Below are positions 17,071 to 26,377 of a stretch of 34,703 bases of DNA, one piece after another; position 1 is the stretch's first letter; every line of letters starts with the position of its first letter. Under the pieces are notes generated by a model, which saw only the letters and a program-made list of their open reading frames with translations, searched no databases and was not told where the DNA came from. The translations under genes and the position numbers were made by a program. The stretch covers positions 1 through 34,703 of the forward strand of contig JAFQFT010000004.1 of NCBI GenBank assembly GCA_017398545.1, given 5' to 3'. Source of the DNA: Bacilli bacterium (lineage in GTDB: Bacteria; Bacillota_I; Bacilli_A; ML615J-28; CAG-313).

Positions 17071-17610
17071 ATTAAGCCAACAGATAAAAAAGGTGAAAAC
17101 CTAATTAATGAACAAATTGAAGTTAGTTATGTATTAGTTATTGACGAAAGCGGAAATCAACTTGGTAAATTACCAATTGAAGAAGCATTAAGTATTGCGT
17201 ATGACAAGGGATTAGATCTTGTTTGTGTAGCACCTAATGCGGAAGTGCCTGTTTGTAAATTAATGGATTATTCAAAATACCGTTATGAACAAAACAAGCG
17301 TGCTAAAGAAGCAAAGAAAAATCAAAAAATTATTAGTGTTAAAGAAGTTAGACTTAGTCCTACTATTGATGTGGGCGACTATGAAACTAAAGCTCGTGCT
17401 GCACGTAAATTTATTGAAGGTGGCGATAAAGTTAAAGTTAGTTGTCGTTTCCGTGGTCGTATGATTGAGCAAGCTAATAATACAAAAGATTTATTCTTAA
17501 AATTTGCGGAAAAGCTATCTGATATTGCGCAAGTAGATCAACAACCAACACTTGATGGACGAAATATGTTCATGGTATTGAGTCCAAAAATGCAAAAAAA
17601 GAAAAAATAA
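17071..17610 (+). CDS. infC: Translation initiation factor IF-3
   Basis: IF-3 binds the 30S subunit and enforces correct start-codon selection. The 179-residue product has the IF-3 N-domain (INEQIEVSYVLVIDESGNQL), the linker PVCKLMDYSKYRYEQ, and the C-domain (EVRLSPTIDVGDYETKAR, then MFMVLSPK). The start is ATT at 17071. The ATG at 16945 would place 42 non-homologous residues inside the leader terminator. GGAGGTG (17058-17064) sits 6 bp before the ATT, and the family begins here. An AUU start is the conserved device by which IF-3 limits its own translation. It is followed by rpmI and rplT. Confidence 0.95.
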   Translation: MKPTDKKGENLINEQIEVSYVLVIDESGNQLGKLPIEEALSIAYDKGLDLVCVAPNAEVPVCKLMDYSKYRYEQNKRAKEAKKNQKIISVKEVRLSPTIDVGDYETKARAARKFIEGGDKVKVSCRFRGRMIEQANNTKDLFLKFAEKLSDIAQVDQQPTLDGRNMFMVLSPKMQKKKK

Positions 17611-17628
17611 AAAAAGGAGAAAAGAATC

Positions 17629-17829
17629 ATGCCAAAAATGAAAACTCATGCAGGAACAAAGAAACGTATTAAAGTTACTGGTTCTGGCAAATTCAAACGT
17701 AGTCGTGCAGGTAATCAACATCTTGCACCAGGAAAAACACAAAAACAAACAAGACAATTGAGAAAATTCTCTCTAGTTACTACTAGTGATGTTAAGAGAA
17801 TTAGACAACAATTGGATCAAATTAAGTAA
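17629..17829 (+). CDS. rpmI: Ribosomal protein L35
   Basis: The 66-residue basic protein has the L35 hallmark start MPKMKTHAGTKKRIKVTGSG and KFKRSRAGNQHL. It is a 50S subunit protein, full length for the family. AAAAGGAG precedes the ATG, 18 bp after infC, in the conserved infC-rpmI-rplT order. Confidence 0.97.
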   Translation: MPKMKTHAGTKKRIKVTGSGKFKRSRAGNQHLAPGKTQKQTRQLRKFSLVTTSDVKRIRQQLDQIK

Positions 17830-17845
17830 GGAGGACTAAGAGAAT

Positions 17846-18205
17846 ATGCCACGTACTAAAGGCGGAGTAGTCGCAAGAAGAAGACGTAATCGAGTTCTAA
17901 AAGCAGCTAAAGGTTTCTGGGGTTCAAAACATTGTTTATTTAAAGTTGCTAATCAACAAGTAATGAAAGGTCGTCAATATGCATTTAGAGACCGTAAAAA
18001 CAATAAACGTAACTTCCGCAAATTATGGATCGTTCGTATCAATGCTGCTGCACGTATGCAAGGATTAACATATAGTGTATTAATGCACGGTTTAAAAGTT
18101 GCTAATATTGATATTAATAGAAAGATGTTAGCTGACTTAGCTGTAAATGATATCGCTATGTTTAACAGTCTTTGTGATGCTGCTAAAAAAGCTCTTGCAA
18201 AATAA
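17846..18205 (+). CDS. rplT: Ribosomal protein L20
   Basis: The 119-residue protein begins [18 protein letters not shown], has [20 protein letters not shown] and ends in the conserved helical C-domain. It binds 23S rRNA early in 50S assembly and is the likely repressor acting on the operon leader at 16895-17024. AAGGAGG (17828-17834) precedes the start. It is the last gene of the operon. Confidence 0.97.
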   Translation: MPRTKGGVVARRRRNRVLKAAKGFWGSKHCLFKVANQQVMKGRQYAFRDRKNNKRNFRKLWIVRINAAARMQGLTYSVLMHGLKVANIDINRKMLADLAVNDIAMFNSLCDAAKKALAK

Positions 18206-18212
18206 TTAAAAT

Positions 18213-18250
18213 AAAAATACTATTGAGAATTATCCCAATAGTATTTTTTT
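18213..18250. terminator. Bidirectional terminator between rplT and the phosphatase gene
   Basis: A 13-bp stem (18213-18225 with 18236-18248) has A residues on the left and T residues on the right, so it can terminate both the rplT operon and the convergent minus-strand gene ending at 18256. Confidence 0.9.
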
Positions 18251-18255
18251 ATTTA

Positions 18256-21048
18256 TTATTTTTTCTTTTTTAAAACTACATATGCAATTGCAATAGAAGA
18301 CAATAAATTGATTACTAATAATGCGTTTTTCTTACCACATTTTTTCTTAGTATTTGCTTGATTTTCTGCAATAACATCGCTATTCCATTTTGCAAATAAT
18401 TCTATATCACCTGTAGTATCATCTGAAATTTCAGTGATAGGATTGCCACTTAACTCTTTATTATCATACCAACCTACAAATGTATCATTTTCACGAGTAG
18501 GTGTAGGAAGTAGTATAGATTCACCTTCAACATATGAAGTTTGTGCATCTTCGCTTAATTTACCACCTCTTGGATCATAAGAAATAGTAGATATTTTAGC
18601 CCATTTAGCATATAATTCAAGATCACCCTTAGTATCTTTTGTTATTGTTTCAATCTTTTCACCTGTATATTCAGAATTTAAATACCATCCTTTGAATTCA
18701 TAATTATCACGAGTAGGGATTGGTAGAGTTAATTCTTCTCCTTCAAGGTATGATTGAATCTTTGATTCAAGTGTTCCTCCTGATGTATTATAATCAATAG
18801 AGAATTCTTGTGCCCATTTAGCATACAATTCAAGATTACCTTTAGTTGATTCTGTAATAGATTCAATTTTTTCTCCTGTATATTCAGAATTTAAATACCA
18901 TCCCATAAACTGATAACCATCACGTTTAGGTGTTGGTAGGGAGTAACTATATCCTTCAAAGTATGTTGAAGGTTCAGTAGTAGTTAATTCTCCATCTAAT
19001 GTATTATAAGAAATAGTGAATTTTTGTCTCCATTTAGCATATAATGTAAGATCACCTTTAGTAGTTTCTGTAACAGATTCAATTGGTTCACCTGTAAATT
19101 CAGGGTTATCATACCATCCTAGGAACATATCTTCATTTCTGTATGGTGTTTGTAGTGAGAATGAATCTCCTTCTATGTATGAAGTTTTTGCAGAAGAACT
19201 TATTTCACCACCAAATGTATTATAAGTTATTGAATATTCTTTTGCCCATTTTGCGTAATATGTTTTATCTCCTGATACATCACTTGTGATTTTAGTAACA
19301 GCAGTTCCTTCAAATAATTGGTTTTCAAACCATCCTTTAAATACATGTCCATCTTTAATTGGAGTAGGAAGTTTTGTAGCTTTACCTGATAAGTATGTTA
19401 CCCATTCTTCTGGTGATGTAAGTATACCGCCATCTAGTTCGAGATTTAAATTATAAGGGATTAAATTGGTAATATCAAATTCTTTTTCAATTATTGAACC
19501 ATCATATTTAATTAGAGTTACTTTAATTTTATAGTTACGGTCATTAAAGACTGGTCCGATATTTTGTGAAAGTAATTTTTCTGATGCAACATAAGTTGAA
19601 AATTCAGTAACGTTATCATTATAAATACGTTCGATTTTAACTGTTTTTACGTTTCCGTAATAAACTTTAGTCCAAGAAATAGTAGCATCTTCATTTTCTT
19701 TATCGTAGTTTAGTTTTAAACCTTTAAGTAATGTAGAATCTTTTTGTGTAGTAGTTGTTGCACTACGTTTTGGTAATAGGTCAAAAGTTAAAAGTTCACC
19801 AGAATTGTATTTAGTTGCTTTTTCACCTGCTTCATTATAAACAGTTAAAGTTAATTTAGAATTTGTTACAGAGATTGTGTTAATTTTATAATTTGTATTT
19901 TCATAATCATCAACTTTATCTTTGTAATCTTCTTTTATACCATAAAGTTTATGTTGTGTAGCAGGACTAACATAATAAGTAACACCTAAATCCGCATTTT
20001 TTTCATTATTATATAAGGTATCTTTACGTATATATAGGTGTTCATGTCCGCCAATAACTAAATCTACTTGGTATTCTTCGAATAATTTACCAAAATTATT
20101 CATCATCCATTTTGAATCTGAAGAGTAACTACCACCTGTGATTGCGTTTGCATGTGTACCTACAATAATCCATTGTGTAGGGTTTGATTCAATAACATTT
20201 TTAATCCATTCTTTATGTTCAGATGCATTCTTTTTATCAATTACATCGATCATAATAAATAAAATATTACCATAATTAAAATAATATGAAGAATTTACTT
20301 TAGATTCTGGTCCATTTTGTGGATTGTTATGAAATTGATTAAAGTATAATGGTGATACATAAGCACTATCAAGAGAATGATAATATTCATGGTTACCAGG
20401 AATTGCTGCAACCATAATATCTTTATAAATTTGCATACCTGTATAGTATGAATTCCAATGAGCTTCATATCCACCACGGTCAACTTGGTCACCTGTTAGT
20501 ACTAATAAATTTAAGTTTCTAACATTTGATCTAACATTGTTAATCATTGTATTTGCTCTTGTAGGAGTGTAACTACCACCTGCTGCATGAATATCTGTTC
20601 CAAATAAGAAGTTAATATTTGTTGAATCTGCTGATGCAGTTTTAAATTTATATACTTGAGATACAGCTGTTCCTGCATATACACGGTAGTAATATTGTGT
20701 ATTTTCTGAAAGGTTAGTTAAATTAACTTTACATACATATCTTTCTGAAAATCCTGTATTAGTATCAGTACCAACTTGGTCTGCACCCCATAAAGTTGAT
20801 GTTGCAGTTTGTGTAAGTGTTGTTTCTTCTGTAAAATTAGATGTAGTACTGTATTGAATGTATGATTCAGCACTAGAACTATGATAGTTAATACCTACAC
20901 TAGTTTCATTTTCACCTACACTAGTGGTAATAAAGGATATTGAGTCAGTGTTAGCAGAAAGTTTTTGCGAATAAAACCCCATTGCTAAAATAAAAAGAGT
21001 TAGTCCGAATGAGACTGTTAAAAAAGATTTTATAATTGTTTTTTTCAT
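18256..21048 (-). CDS. Secreted metallophosphatase with InlB-type repeats and C-terminal membrane anchor
   Basis: The 930-residue protein has a signal peptide (residues 1-33). A fibronectin-like purple-acid-phosphatase N-domain follows (about 36-137). The calcineurin-type metallophosphoesterase domain carries metal ligands in GTDIH (Asp152, His154), GDQVDRG (Asp187), GNHE (219-221), GTHANA (His299) and GGHEHL (His335, His337). An uncharacterised linker domain leads to five InlB/Listeria-Bacteroides repeats of about 70 residues (545-898), each ending in a [YF]-A-K-W motif. The tail is KKCGKKN, a hydrophobic segment, and four lysines, with no LPXTG motif. It probably acts on phosphate esters outside the cell while held at the surface. 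GGAGG precedes the start. Confidence 0.92.
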   Translation of the reverse strand: MKKTIIKSFLTVSFGLTLFILAMGFYSQKLSANTDSISFITTSVGENETSVGINYHSSSAESYIQYSTTSNFTEETTLTQTATSTLWGADQVGTDTNTGFSERYVCKVNLTNLSENTQYYYRVYAGTAVSQVYKFKTASADSTNINFLFGTDIHAAGGSYTPTRANTMINNVRSNVRNLNLLVLTGDQVDRGGYEAHWNSYYTGMQIYKDIMVAAIPGNHEYYHSLDSAYVSPLYFNQFHNNPQNGPESKVNSSYYFNYGNILFIMIDVIDKKNASEHKEWIKNVIESNPTQWIIVGTHANAITGGSYSSDSKWMMNNFGKLFEEYQVDLVIGGHEHLYIRKDTLYNNEKNADLGVTYYVSPATQHKLYGIKEDYKDKVDDYENTNYKINTISVTNSKLTLTVYNEAGEKATKYNSGELLTFDLLPKRSATTTTQKDSTLLKGLKLNYDKENEDATISWTKVYYGNVKTVKIERIYNDNVTEFSTYVASEKLLSQNIGPVFNDRNYKIKVTLIKYDGSIIEKEFDITNLIPYNLNLELDGGILTSPEEWVTYLSGKATKLPTPIKDGHVFKGWFENQLFEGTAVTKITSDVSGDKTYYAKWAKEYSITYNTFGGEISSSAKTSYIEGDSFSLQTPYRNEDMFLGWYDNPEFTGEPIESVTETTKGDLTLYAKWRQKFTISYNTLDGELTTTEPSTYFEGYSYSLPTPKRDGYQFMGWYLNSEYTGEKIESITESTKGNLELYAKWAQEFSIDYNTSGGTLESKIQSYLEGEELTLPIPTRDNYEFKGWYLNSEYTGEKIETITKDTKGDLELYAKWAKISTISYDPRGGKLSEDAQTSYVEGESILLPTPTRENDTFVGWYDNKELSGNPITEISDDTTGDIELFAKWNSDVIAENQANTKKKCGKKNALLVINLLSSIAIAYVVLKKKK
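18355..19420 (-). repeat. Five InlB-type coding repeats
   Basis: Five units of about 210 bp encode residues 545-898. Each has a YN..GG.L start, a P-T-P-x-R-[DE] centre, a GW[YF] core and an [YF]AKW end. Units 3 and 4 share WYLNSEYTGEKIE and LELYAKWA, so they look like the most recent duplication. Confidence 0.85.
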
Positions 21049-21071
21049 TTAGTCCTCCTTGTTTCATATTC

Positions 21072-21080
21072 ATTATAACA
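21072..21080 (-). promoter_or_regulatory. Extended -10 promoter of the phosphatase gene
   Basis: On the minus strand TGT-TATAAT (21080-21072) is an extended -10 element. The -35 at 17 bp (AAGATA) is weak. It faces away from the promoter of the DUF1189 gene. Confidence 0.65.
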
Positions 21081-21148
21081 TAACTTTAAAAAAATATCTT
21101 AAAATTAATATTCAATTAATCAAAAAACTTTATAATATGGTCATAATG

Positions 21149-21157
21149 TGTTATAAT
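21149..21157 (+). promoter_or_regulatory. Extended -10 promoter of the DUF1189-leuS operon
   Basis: TGT-TATAAT at 21149-21157 is an extended -10 element with a weak -35 (TTTATA, 21129-21134) at 17 bp. The start codon follows 25 bp downstream. Confidence 0.65.
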
Positions 21158-21181
21158 ATATAACAAGAAAGAGGTTAAAAT

Positions 21182-22192
21182 ATGTATCAAAAATTTAAAA
21201 ATTGTATTTTAAAACCACGCAATATTGCGGATTATATTAAAGAACCTAAAAAACAAACTGTTTTATATACAATAGTTTTATTAGTAATCTATATAATTCC
21301 ATTTGTTTTAATTTCTTTATTATCTAATTCTAGTGTTACAACTATTTCATCTAGTGTATCTGAAGATTTAATTAGTGCTAATGAAATTAATTATGTTATT
21401 GAAGATGGAAAATTAAAATCTACTACTGATAATGTTATCCCACAATATATTAAAACAGAGGTAATTCTTTCAACAAGGAAATTAAATGCTTTATATATTT
21501 TTGATTTAACAGGAGATAGTTTTGAAACTATATTAGATGTTGAAGATGGTTTTTATGTGTTATTTTTATTAACAGAGACTGAATTTAGTATATGTAGTAT
21601 GGAAGTTTCTAATAAAAAACAAGAAAATAACAATGGTTCTGGTGTTGTAGTTAACTTTATGAATGCTAGTGATAATAGTGATTTAAATAAATATATTAGT
21701 TTAACTTATGAAGAAATTGAAGTAAATAATATTAATTTTGCAGGTAATAAAGATAGTAATACAATTAATTTTAGAAATGATATCGCAACATTTGTATCTG
21801 CTATTTACAATAATTTGAAGATGAAATTTTTACCACTAATAATAATTATTATAATTTCTATGGCAGTGGGATCATATTTCTTCTCTGTATTATTAATAAC
21901 TGTATTGACTAAGTTTTTATATCGCTATTTACAAGTTGATTTTGGAATTGTATTTAAAACAGTAATTTTATCATCAACGCTATATGTTGTATGTAGTTTA
22001 CTAGGTTTACTGTTTAGTATAAGTTTATTAGAAATAGTAGGTCAATTTATAATGATTGCTTATACAACAAAAGCACTTATGACTTATAAAATTAAATATG
22101 ATGGTGGTGTTCCACTACCAAGATATATGCAAAATATGATGAATGATAAAAAAGATGATGAGGAGAAAGGAAGTGGAGATGATGAGTTATAA
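21182..22192 (+). CDS. DUF1189-family membrane protein
   Basis: The 336-residue protein starts with [12 protein letters not shown] and the family-typical Y-x-K-x-P segment before the first transmembrane helix (about 31-49). A long extracellular part follows, then a cluster of hydrophobic helices from about 215 to 305. The short charged tail is Lys/Asp-rich. The family (DUF1189) has no assigned function. An AAGAGG site precedes the ATG. It overlaps leuS by 11 bp, so the two are translated together. Confidence 0.75.
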   Translation: MYQKFKNCILKPRNIADYIKEPKKQTVLYTIVLLVIYIIPFVLISLLSNSSVTTISSSVSEDLISANEINYVIEDGKLKSTTDNVIPQYIKTEVILSTRKLNALYIFDLTGDSFETILDVEDGFYVLFLLTETEFSICSMEVSNKKQENNNGSGVVVNFMNASDNSDLNKYISLTYEEIEVNNINFAGNKDSNTINFRNDIATFVSAIYNNLKMKFLPLIIIIIISMAVGSYFFSVLLITVLTKFLYRYLQVDFGIVFKTVILSSTLYVVCSLLGLLFSISLLEIVGQFIMIAYTTKALMTYKIKYDGGVPLPRYMQNMMNDKKDDEEKGSGDDEL

Positions 22193-24575
22193 TCATCAAG
22201 AAATAGAAAAAAAATGGCAAAAATATTGGGAGGAAAATAATACATTTAAAACTGATATTTGGGATTTTTCTAAACCTAAGTTTTATGCGTTAGATATGTT
22301 CCCTTACCCATCTGGTGTAGGTCTTCATGCGGGGCACCCTGAAGGTTATACAGCAACTGATATTGTATCAAGAATGAAAAGAATGCAAGGATATAATGTT
22401 TTACATCCAATGGGATATGATTCATTTGGTTTACCTGCTGAACAATATGCTATTTCTACTGGTAATCATCCTGATGGATTTACACAAAAAAATATTCAAA
22501 CATTTTCAAAGCAATTAAAAGAATTGGGATTTGATTATGATTGGAATAAAGTAATTGCAACATCTGATGTGTCTTTTTATAAGTGGACACAATGGATTTT
22601 TAAAAATCTTTATTTAGATGGATATGCAAAATATGTTGATATGCCAGTTAACTGGTGTGAAGAACTAGGAACAGTACTTTCTAATGATGAAGTAATTGAT
22701 GGTAAATCAGAACGTGGTGGATACCCTGTAATTAGAAAAAACATGAAACAATGGGTTATTGACCAAGCTGCATTTGGGGATTTATTATTAGAAGGATTAG
22801 ATAGAATTGATTGGCCTGAATCTACTAAAGAAATGCAAAGAAACTGGATTGGTAGAAGTGAAGGTGCATTAATTGATTTTAATGTTTCAGGTACAGATTA
22901 CAAATTCACTGTATTTACTACAAGAGCTGATACTTTATTTGGTGCAACATATTGTGTACTTTCTCCTGAACATGAATTAATTAAGAATATTACAACACCT
23001 GAACAAAAAGAAGCTATTAATAAATATGTAGAAGAAGCTAGTAAAAAGTCAGAACTTGAAAGAACTTCTTTAAATAAAGATAAAACAGGATGTTTTACTG
23101 GTAGTTATGCAGTAAACCCTGCTAATGGTAAATTAATACCGATTTACATTTCTGATTATGTACTATCAACTTATGGTACTGGTGCTATTATGGCTGTTCC
23201 TGCTCATGATTCAAGAGACTATGAATTTGCTAAAAAATTTGGTATTGAAATAATTCCTGTATTAGAAGGTGGAAATATTTTAGAAGAAGCTTATACTGAA
23301 GATGGTATTCATATTAATTCAGGATTCTTAGATGGTCTTAATAAAGAAGATGCAATTAATAAAATGATTGCTTATTTAGAAGAAAAGAATATTGGTAAAA
23401 AGAAAGTTAATTTTAAATTTAGAGAATGGATTTTTGCACGTCAAAGATATTGGGGTGAACCAGTTCCAGTTGTTCATTTAGAAGATGGTAAAATCCACGT
23501 TCTTGCAGATGAAGAATTACCTTTAGTATTACCAGTTTTAACTGATTATAAATCTAAAAATGGTAAAGCTCCACTTGAAAATGCTGAAGAGTGGAAACAA
23601 TATAATCATAATGGTGTGGTAGGTAAACGTGAAACTTCAACAATGCCAGGGTCAGCTGGTTCTAGTTGGTATTTTATGAGATATATTGATCCAAATAATG
23701 ATGAAGTATTTGCTGATAAAAGACTTCTTGATCACTGGTTACCAGTTGACTTATATATTGGTGGACCTGAACATACTGTAGGACACTTAATGTATTCAAG
23801 AATTTGGACAAAGTATTTATATCAAAAAGGTTATGTAAGTGTTGATGAACCATTTAAAAAATTAGTTCATCAAGGGATGATTCTTGGTTCTAATGGTATT
23901 AAAATGGGTAAGAGATTCCCTGAATTTGTTGTAAATCCTAGTGATATTGTAAGAGATTTTGGTGCTGATACACTTAGGCTTTATGAAATGTTTATGGGAC
24001 CACTAGAACAATCAAAACCATGGTCTAATCAAGGCGTTGAAGGGGCTTATAAATTTATTAATCGAGTATACAGAATTATTGTAGAAGCTGGTATTATTTG
24101 TGATGAAGATGTAAAAGAACTTGAAAAAGTATATCATCAAACAGTTAAGAAAGTTACGACTGACTATGAAAATCTTGCATTTAATACTGCAATTTCTCAA
24201 ATGATGATTTTTATTAATGAAGTATATAAAGTTAATAAATTACCTAAGTCTTATGCAGAAGGATTTATTAAGATGATAAGTTGTATTACTCCACATTTAG
24301 GTGAAGAATTATGGAGTTTACTAGGTCATACAAATACGATTGCTTATGAACCTTGGCCTACTTATGATGAAGCTAAATGTGTTGAAAATGTAATAACAGT
24401 TGTTATTCAAGTTAATGGTAAAATTAGAGATAAAGTAGAAGTAGATGCTGCTATCTCTAAAGAAGAACTAGAAAAACTTGCACTTTCAACTGATAAGATT
24501 AAAGAATTATTAAATGGTAATACTCCTAAGAAGGTAATTGTTGTACCTAAAAAATTAGTAAGTATTGTATTATAA
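22182..24575 (+). CDS. leuS: Leucyl-tRNA synthetase
   Basis: LeuRS charges tRNA-Leu with leucine. The 797-residue protein has the HIGH-region motif [16 protein letters not shown] near the N-terminus, the CP1 editing domain with [13 protein letters not shown] and [20 protein letters not shown], and the [20 protein letters not shown] segment. The KMSKS loop reads KMGKR (residues 574-578), so its third residue is Gly rather than Ser. The ATG at 22182 is chosen because the protein then begins [16 protein letters not shown] as in the family, and GGAAG lies 8 bp upstream. An upstream start at 22143 would lie within the previous gene's tail. Confidence 0.95.
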   Translation: MSYNHQEIEKKWQKYWEENNTFKTDIWDFSKPKFYALDMFPYPSGVGLHAGHPEGYTATDIVSRMKRMQGYNVLHPMGYDSFGLPAEQYAISTGNHPDGFTQKNIQTFSKQLKELGFDYDWNKVIATSDVSFYKWTQWIFKNLYLDGYAKYVDMPVNWCEELGTVLSNDEVIDGKSERGGYPVIRKNMKQWVIDQAAFGDLLLEGLDRIDWPESTKEMQRNWIGRSEGALIDFNVSGTDYKFTVFTTRADTLFGATYCVLSPEHELIKNITTPEQKEAINKYVEEASKKSELERTSLNKDKTGCFTGSYAVNPANGKLIPIYISDYVLSTYGTGAIMAVPAHDSRDYEFAKKFGIEIIPVLEGGNILEEAYTEDGIHINSGFLDGLNKEDAINKMIAYLEEKNIGKKKVNFKFREWIFARQRYWGEPVPVVHLEDGKIHVLADEELPLVLPVLTDYKSKNGKAPLENAEEWKQYNHNGVVGKRETSTMPGSAGSSWYFMRYIDPNNDEVFADKRLLDHWLPVDLYIGGPEHTVGHLMYSRIWTKYLYQKGYVSVDEPFKKLVHQGMILGSNGIKMGKRFPEFVVNPSDIVRDFGADTLRLYEMFMGPLEQSKPWSNQGVEGAYKFINRVYRIIVEAGIICDEDVKELEKVYHQTVKKVTTDYENLAFNTAISQMMIFINEVYKVNKLPKSYAEGFIKMISCITPHLGEELWSLLGHTNTIAYEPWPTYDEAKCVENVITVVIQVNGKIRDKVEVDAAISKEELEKLALSTDKIKELLNGNTPKKVIVVPKKLVSIVL

Positions 24576-24585
24576 AAGTATAAAT

Positions 24586-24617
24586 ATTAGGAAACACTTA
24601 TTTTAGTGTTTCCTAAT
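24586..24617 (+). terminator. Terminator of leuS
   Basis: A perfect 13-bp stem ATTAGGAAACACT (24586-24598) pairs with 24605-24617, with a 6-base loop. The downstream tract is T-rich but not a pure T-run. Confidence 0.75.
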
Positions 24618-24654
24618 TTATATTTAGTTAATAATAAAATATTAAAATATAGTT

Positions 24655-24921
24655 ATGATGGATATGTTAAATAAAATAATGAAGTTTATTGGATTAGATA
24701 ATACTACAAAAAGTAGATTTAATTCATTTATAGTGGGGAATGTTAGTTATTTAGTAATTGAATTTATTGATGATAAAAGTATTATATTCAGTAAAATAAT
24801 TGATACATTAGTTAATAATAATATTGATTTTTATTGGTTTAGAAGTTATAATGAATTTGAAAATAATATGGATTATTTAGAATTTAATGAAGATAGATAT
24901 ATTTTTATTGTTATTGGTTAA
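24655..24921 (+). CDS. Small protein of unknown function
   Basis: This ORF encodes 88 residues: a charged N-terminus (MLNKIMKFIGLDN), an alternating hydrophobic-acidic middle (NVSYLVIEFIDDKSIIFSKI) and an end in RYIFIVIG. The composition looks protein-like and one-domain, perhaps an alpha/beta fold. I recognise no family. No Shine-Dalgarno site precedes it, so it may be leaderless, may start at the ATG at 24664, or may not be translated. It lies between the leuS terminator and the hpf promoter. Confidence 0.5.
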   Translation: MMDMLNKIMKFIGLDNTTKSRFNSFIVGNVSYLVIEFIDDKSIIFSKIIDTLVNNNIDFYWFRSYNEFENNMDYLEFNEDRYIFIVIG

Positions 24922-24938
24922 AAAAATTAAATAATTAC

Positions 24939-24967
24939 TTTACAAGTATTTTTATATATGGTAAAAT
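24939..24967 (+). promoter_or_regulatory. hpf promoter and 5' palindrome
   Basis: TTTACA (24939-24944) and TAAAAT (24962-24967) are 17 bp apart, with TGG before the -10. Just after the likely start, TGTAAGAA (24973-24980) and TTCTTACA (24992-24999) form a perfect inverted repeat, a possible 5' hairpin or operator. Confidence 0.8.
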
Positions 24968-25013
24968 ATATATGTAAGAATAATACTATTTTTCTTACAG
25001 AAGGAGGCTTTCT

Positions 25014-25559
25014 ATGAGAATTAATATTAGAACTAAAGGCTCTGTTAAAATGAGTGATAATGTAAAAGAGCACATCACTAAACAGGTCATGGAACTTGAC
25101 AAACTATTTAATGAAAGCGAGCATATAAACGTTAATGTTTTATGTGCGGAAAAGGGTGGAAAAAATTCAACCGAAATCACAATTGTTTTGAAACAAGTGA
25201 TCTTACGTGCTGAATGTAAAGGTGATACTTTATATGCTGCAATTAATCAAGCAGTGGATAAAATTGAACAACAACTTATCCGTTATAAGAAAAAAGTTAA
25301 TGCCTTTATTAAAAAACGTGAAGGTATTTCTGAATATTTCCAAGAAAAACTTGAAGAAAAAGATCAACTTGAAGAAAAACAAGAAACTGTTCGTGTTAAG
25401 AAAGTTGACTTAACACTTATGAGTGTTGATGAAGCTATTACACAAATGGAATTATTAGATCATAAATTCTATTTATTCAAGAATGAAGAAAATAATAATG
25501 TCGCGGTTGTTTATAAACGTGATAATGGAGGCTATGGTCTTTTAGAATCATTAGAATAA
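25014..25559 (+). CDS. hpf: Ribosome hibernation promoting factor, long form
   Basis: Long HPF binds the 30S subunit and dimerises 70S ribosomes into inactive 100S particles in stationary phase. The 181-residue protein has the N-domain (MRINIRTKGSVKMSDNVKEH, then LYAAINQAVDKIEQQLIRYK), a charged linker, and the C-terminal dimerisation domain (LMSVDEAITQMELLDHKFYL, then VVYKRDNGGYGLLE). AAGGAGG (25001-25007) supports the start. The gene has its own promoter and terminator. Gene order hpf-...-secA-prfB is partly conserved with Bacillus. Confidence 0.95.
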   Translation: MRINIRTKGSVKMSDNVKEHITKQVMELDKLFNESEHINVNVLCAEKGGKNSTEITIVLKQVILRAECKGDTLYAAINQAVDKIEQQLIRYKKKVNAFIKKREGISEYFQEKLEEKDQLEEKQETVRVKKVDLTLMSVDEAITQMELLDHKFYLFKNEENNNVAVVYKRDNGGYGLLESLE

Positions 25560-25567
25560 AATTATTT

Positions 25568-25606
25568 GAACCAGTTCTTTAAAGAATTGGTTCTTTTTTC
25601 TTTTAA
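25568..25606 (+). terminator. Terminator of hpf
   Basis: Two 13-base arms (25568-25580 and 25581-25593, one G-U pair) form a hairpin, followed by a T-rich tract. It ends the monocistronic hpf transcript. Confidence 0.9.
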
Positions 25607-25611
25607 TTATA

Positions 25612-25640
25612 TTGTAAAAAAAATTTGAATATGGTAAAAT
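25612..25640 (+). promoter_or_regulatory. Promoter of the HAD-queH operon
   Basis: TTGTAA (25612-25617) and TAAAAT (25635-25640) have 17-bp spacing, again with TGG before the -10. Confidence 0.75.
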
Positions 25641-25675
25641 ATATTTAAGAAAAAAATATTAATGAGGTGAAAATT

Positions 25676-26377
25676 ATGAAATTACCTAAAATTATAATAT
25701 TTGATGTTGGTGGTACATTAATAAAAGGAACTTGGCAAGATAGTATTTTAGGATATACATATTTATATGATGAAGTATTAGATGTAAAAGAATCGCTTTA
25801 TGATTATTTAGATTTTGTTAAGGGAATGTTTTATATAATTAAAGAGCGTGATACTTGTGACTTAGAATTTAATTTTAAATCTTTTTTTAATTATTTAAAA
25901 GATTTATATGGGCTAAAAACAAATAAATCTTTTGAAGAAATTGAATATACTTTTGCGAGAAAATTTTATAGTCCAATGTTAAATGATAATGTGATTGAAC
26001 TTCTTGAATATTTAAATAATAAAAAAATCCCGCTTTATGTACTTAGTAATAGTATGTATTCCACTAATTGTGTTGAAAAAGAATTAGAAGAAGTTGGCAT
26101 TAGAAAATATTTTTTACAAGTAATTTCATCTGGTGATCACTTAGTTAGAAAACCAAGTAAAGAATTTTTTAAACTTTATTTAAAGAAATTTGATATGATG
26201 GGGTATAAAGTAGCTGACGTTTGTTATATTGGTAATGATCCATATTTTGATATTACGACTCCTGTAAAACTAGGAATGAAGGCAGTTCATATTAGTAATA
26301 AAGATGTTAAGCATGATGGATATTTAGAGATAAGTAATTACTTAAAATTAATAGAAGAGTTTGATAAAGATGAATAA
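25676..26377 (+). CDS. HAD-family phosphatase
   Basis: The 233-residue protein carries HAD motifs in order: motif I FDVGGTL (nucleophile Asp10), motif II VLSNS, motif III Lys in RKPSKEFFKLYLKK, and motif IV VCYIGNDPYFDI with its acidic pair. An alpha-helical cap lies between motifs I and II. It hydrolyses some phosphate ester; the substrate is not visible. The ATG at 25676 is used because GAGGTG (25664-25669) precedes it; the GTG at 25667 is within that site. It overlaps queH by 8 bp (ATGAATAA). Confidence 0.85.
   Translation: MKLPKIIIFDVGGTLIKGTWQDSILGYTYLYDEVLDVKESLYDYLDFVKGMFYIIKERDTCDLEFNFKSFFNYLKDLYGLKTNKSFEEIEYTFARKFYSPMLNDNVIELLEYLNNKKIPLYVLSNSMYSTNCVEKELEEVGIRKYFLQVISSGDHLVRKPSKEFFKLYLKKFDMMGYKVADVCYIGNDPYFDITTPVKLGMKAVHISNKDVKHDGYLEISNYLKLIEEFDKDE

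Noticed and set aside
17515..17757. Minus-strand ORF opposite infC/rpmI
   Set aside because: It lies opposite two conserved ribosomal-operon genes and has no family resemblance.
23976..23978. Sense-codon reassignment of AGG or CGG, as known in some uncultured Bacilli
   Set aside because: AGG at 23976 encodes a conserved Arg of LeuRS, and a CGG at 15915 sits at a position compatible with Arg in the ABC ATPase, so I see no sign of other recoding.
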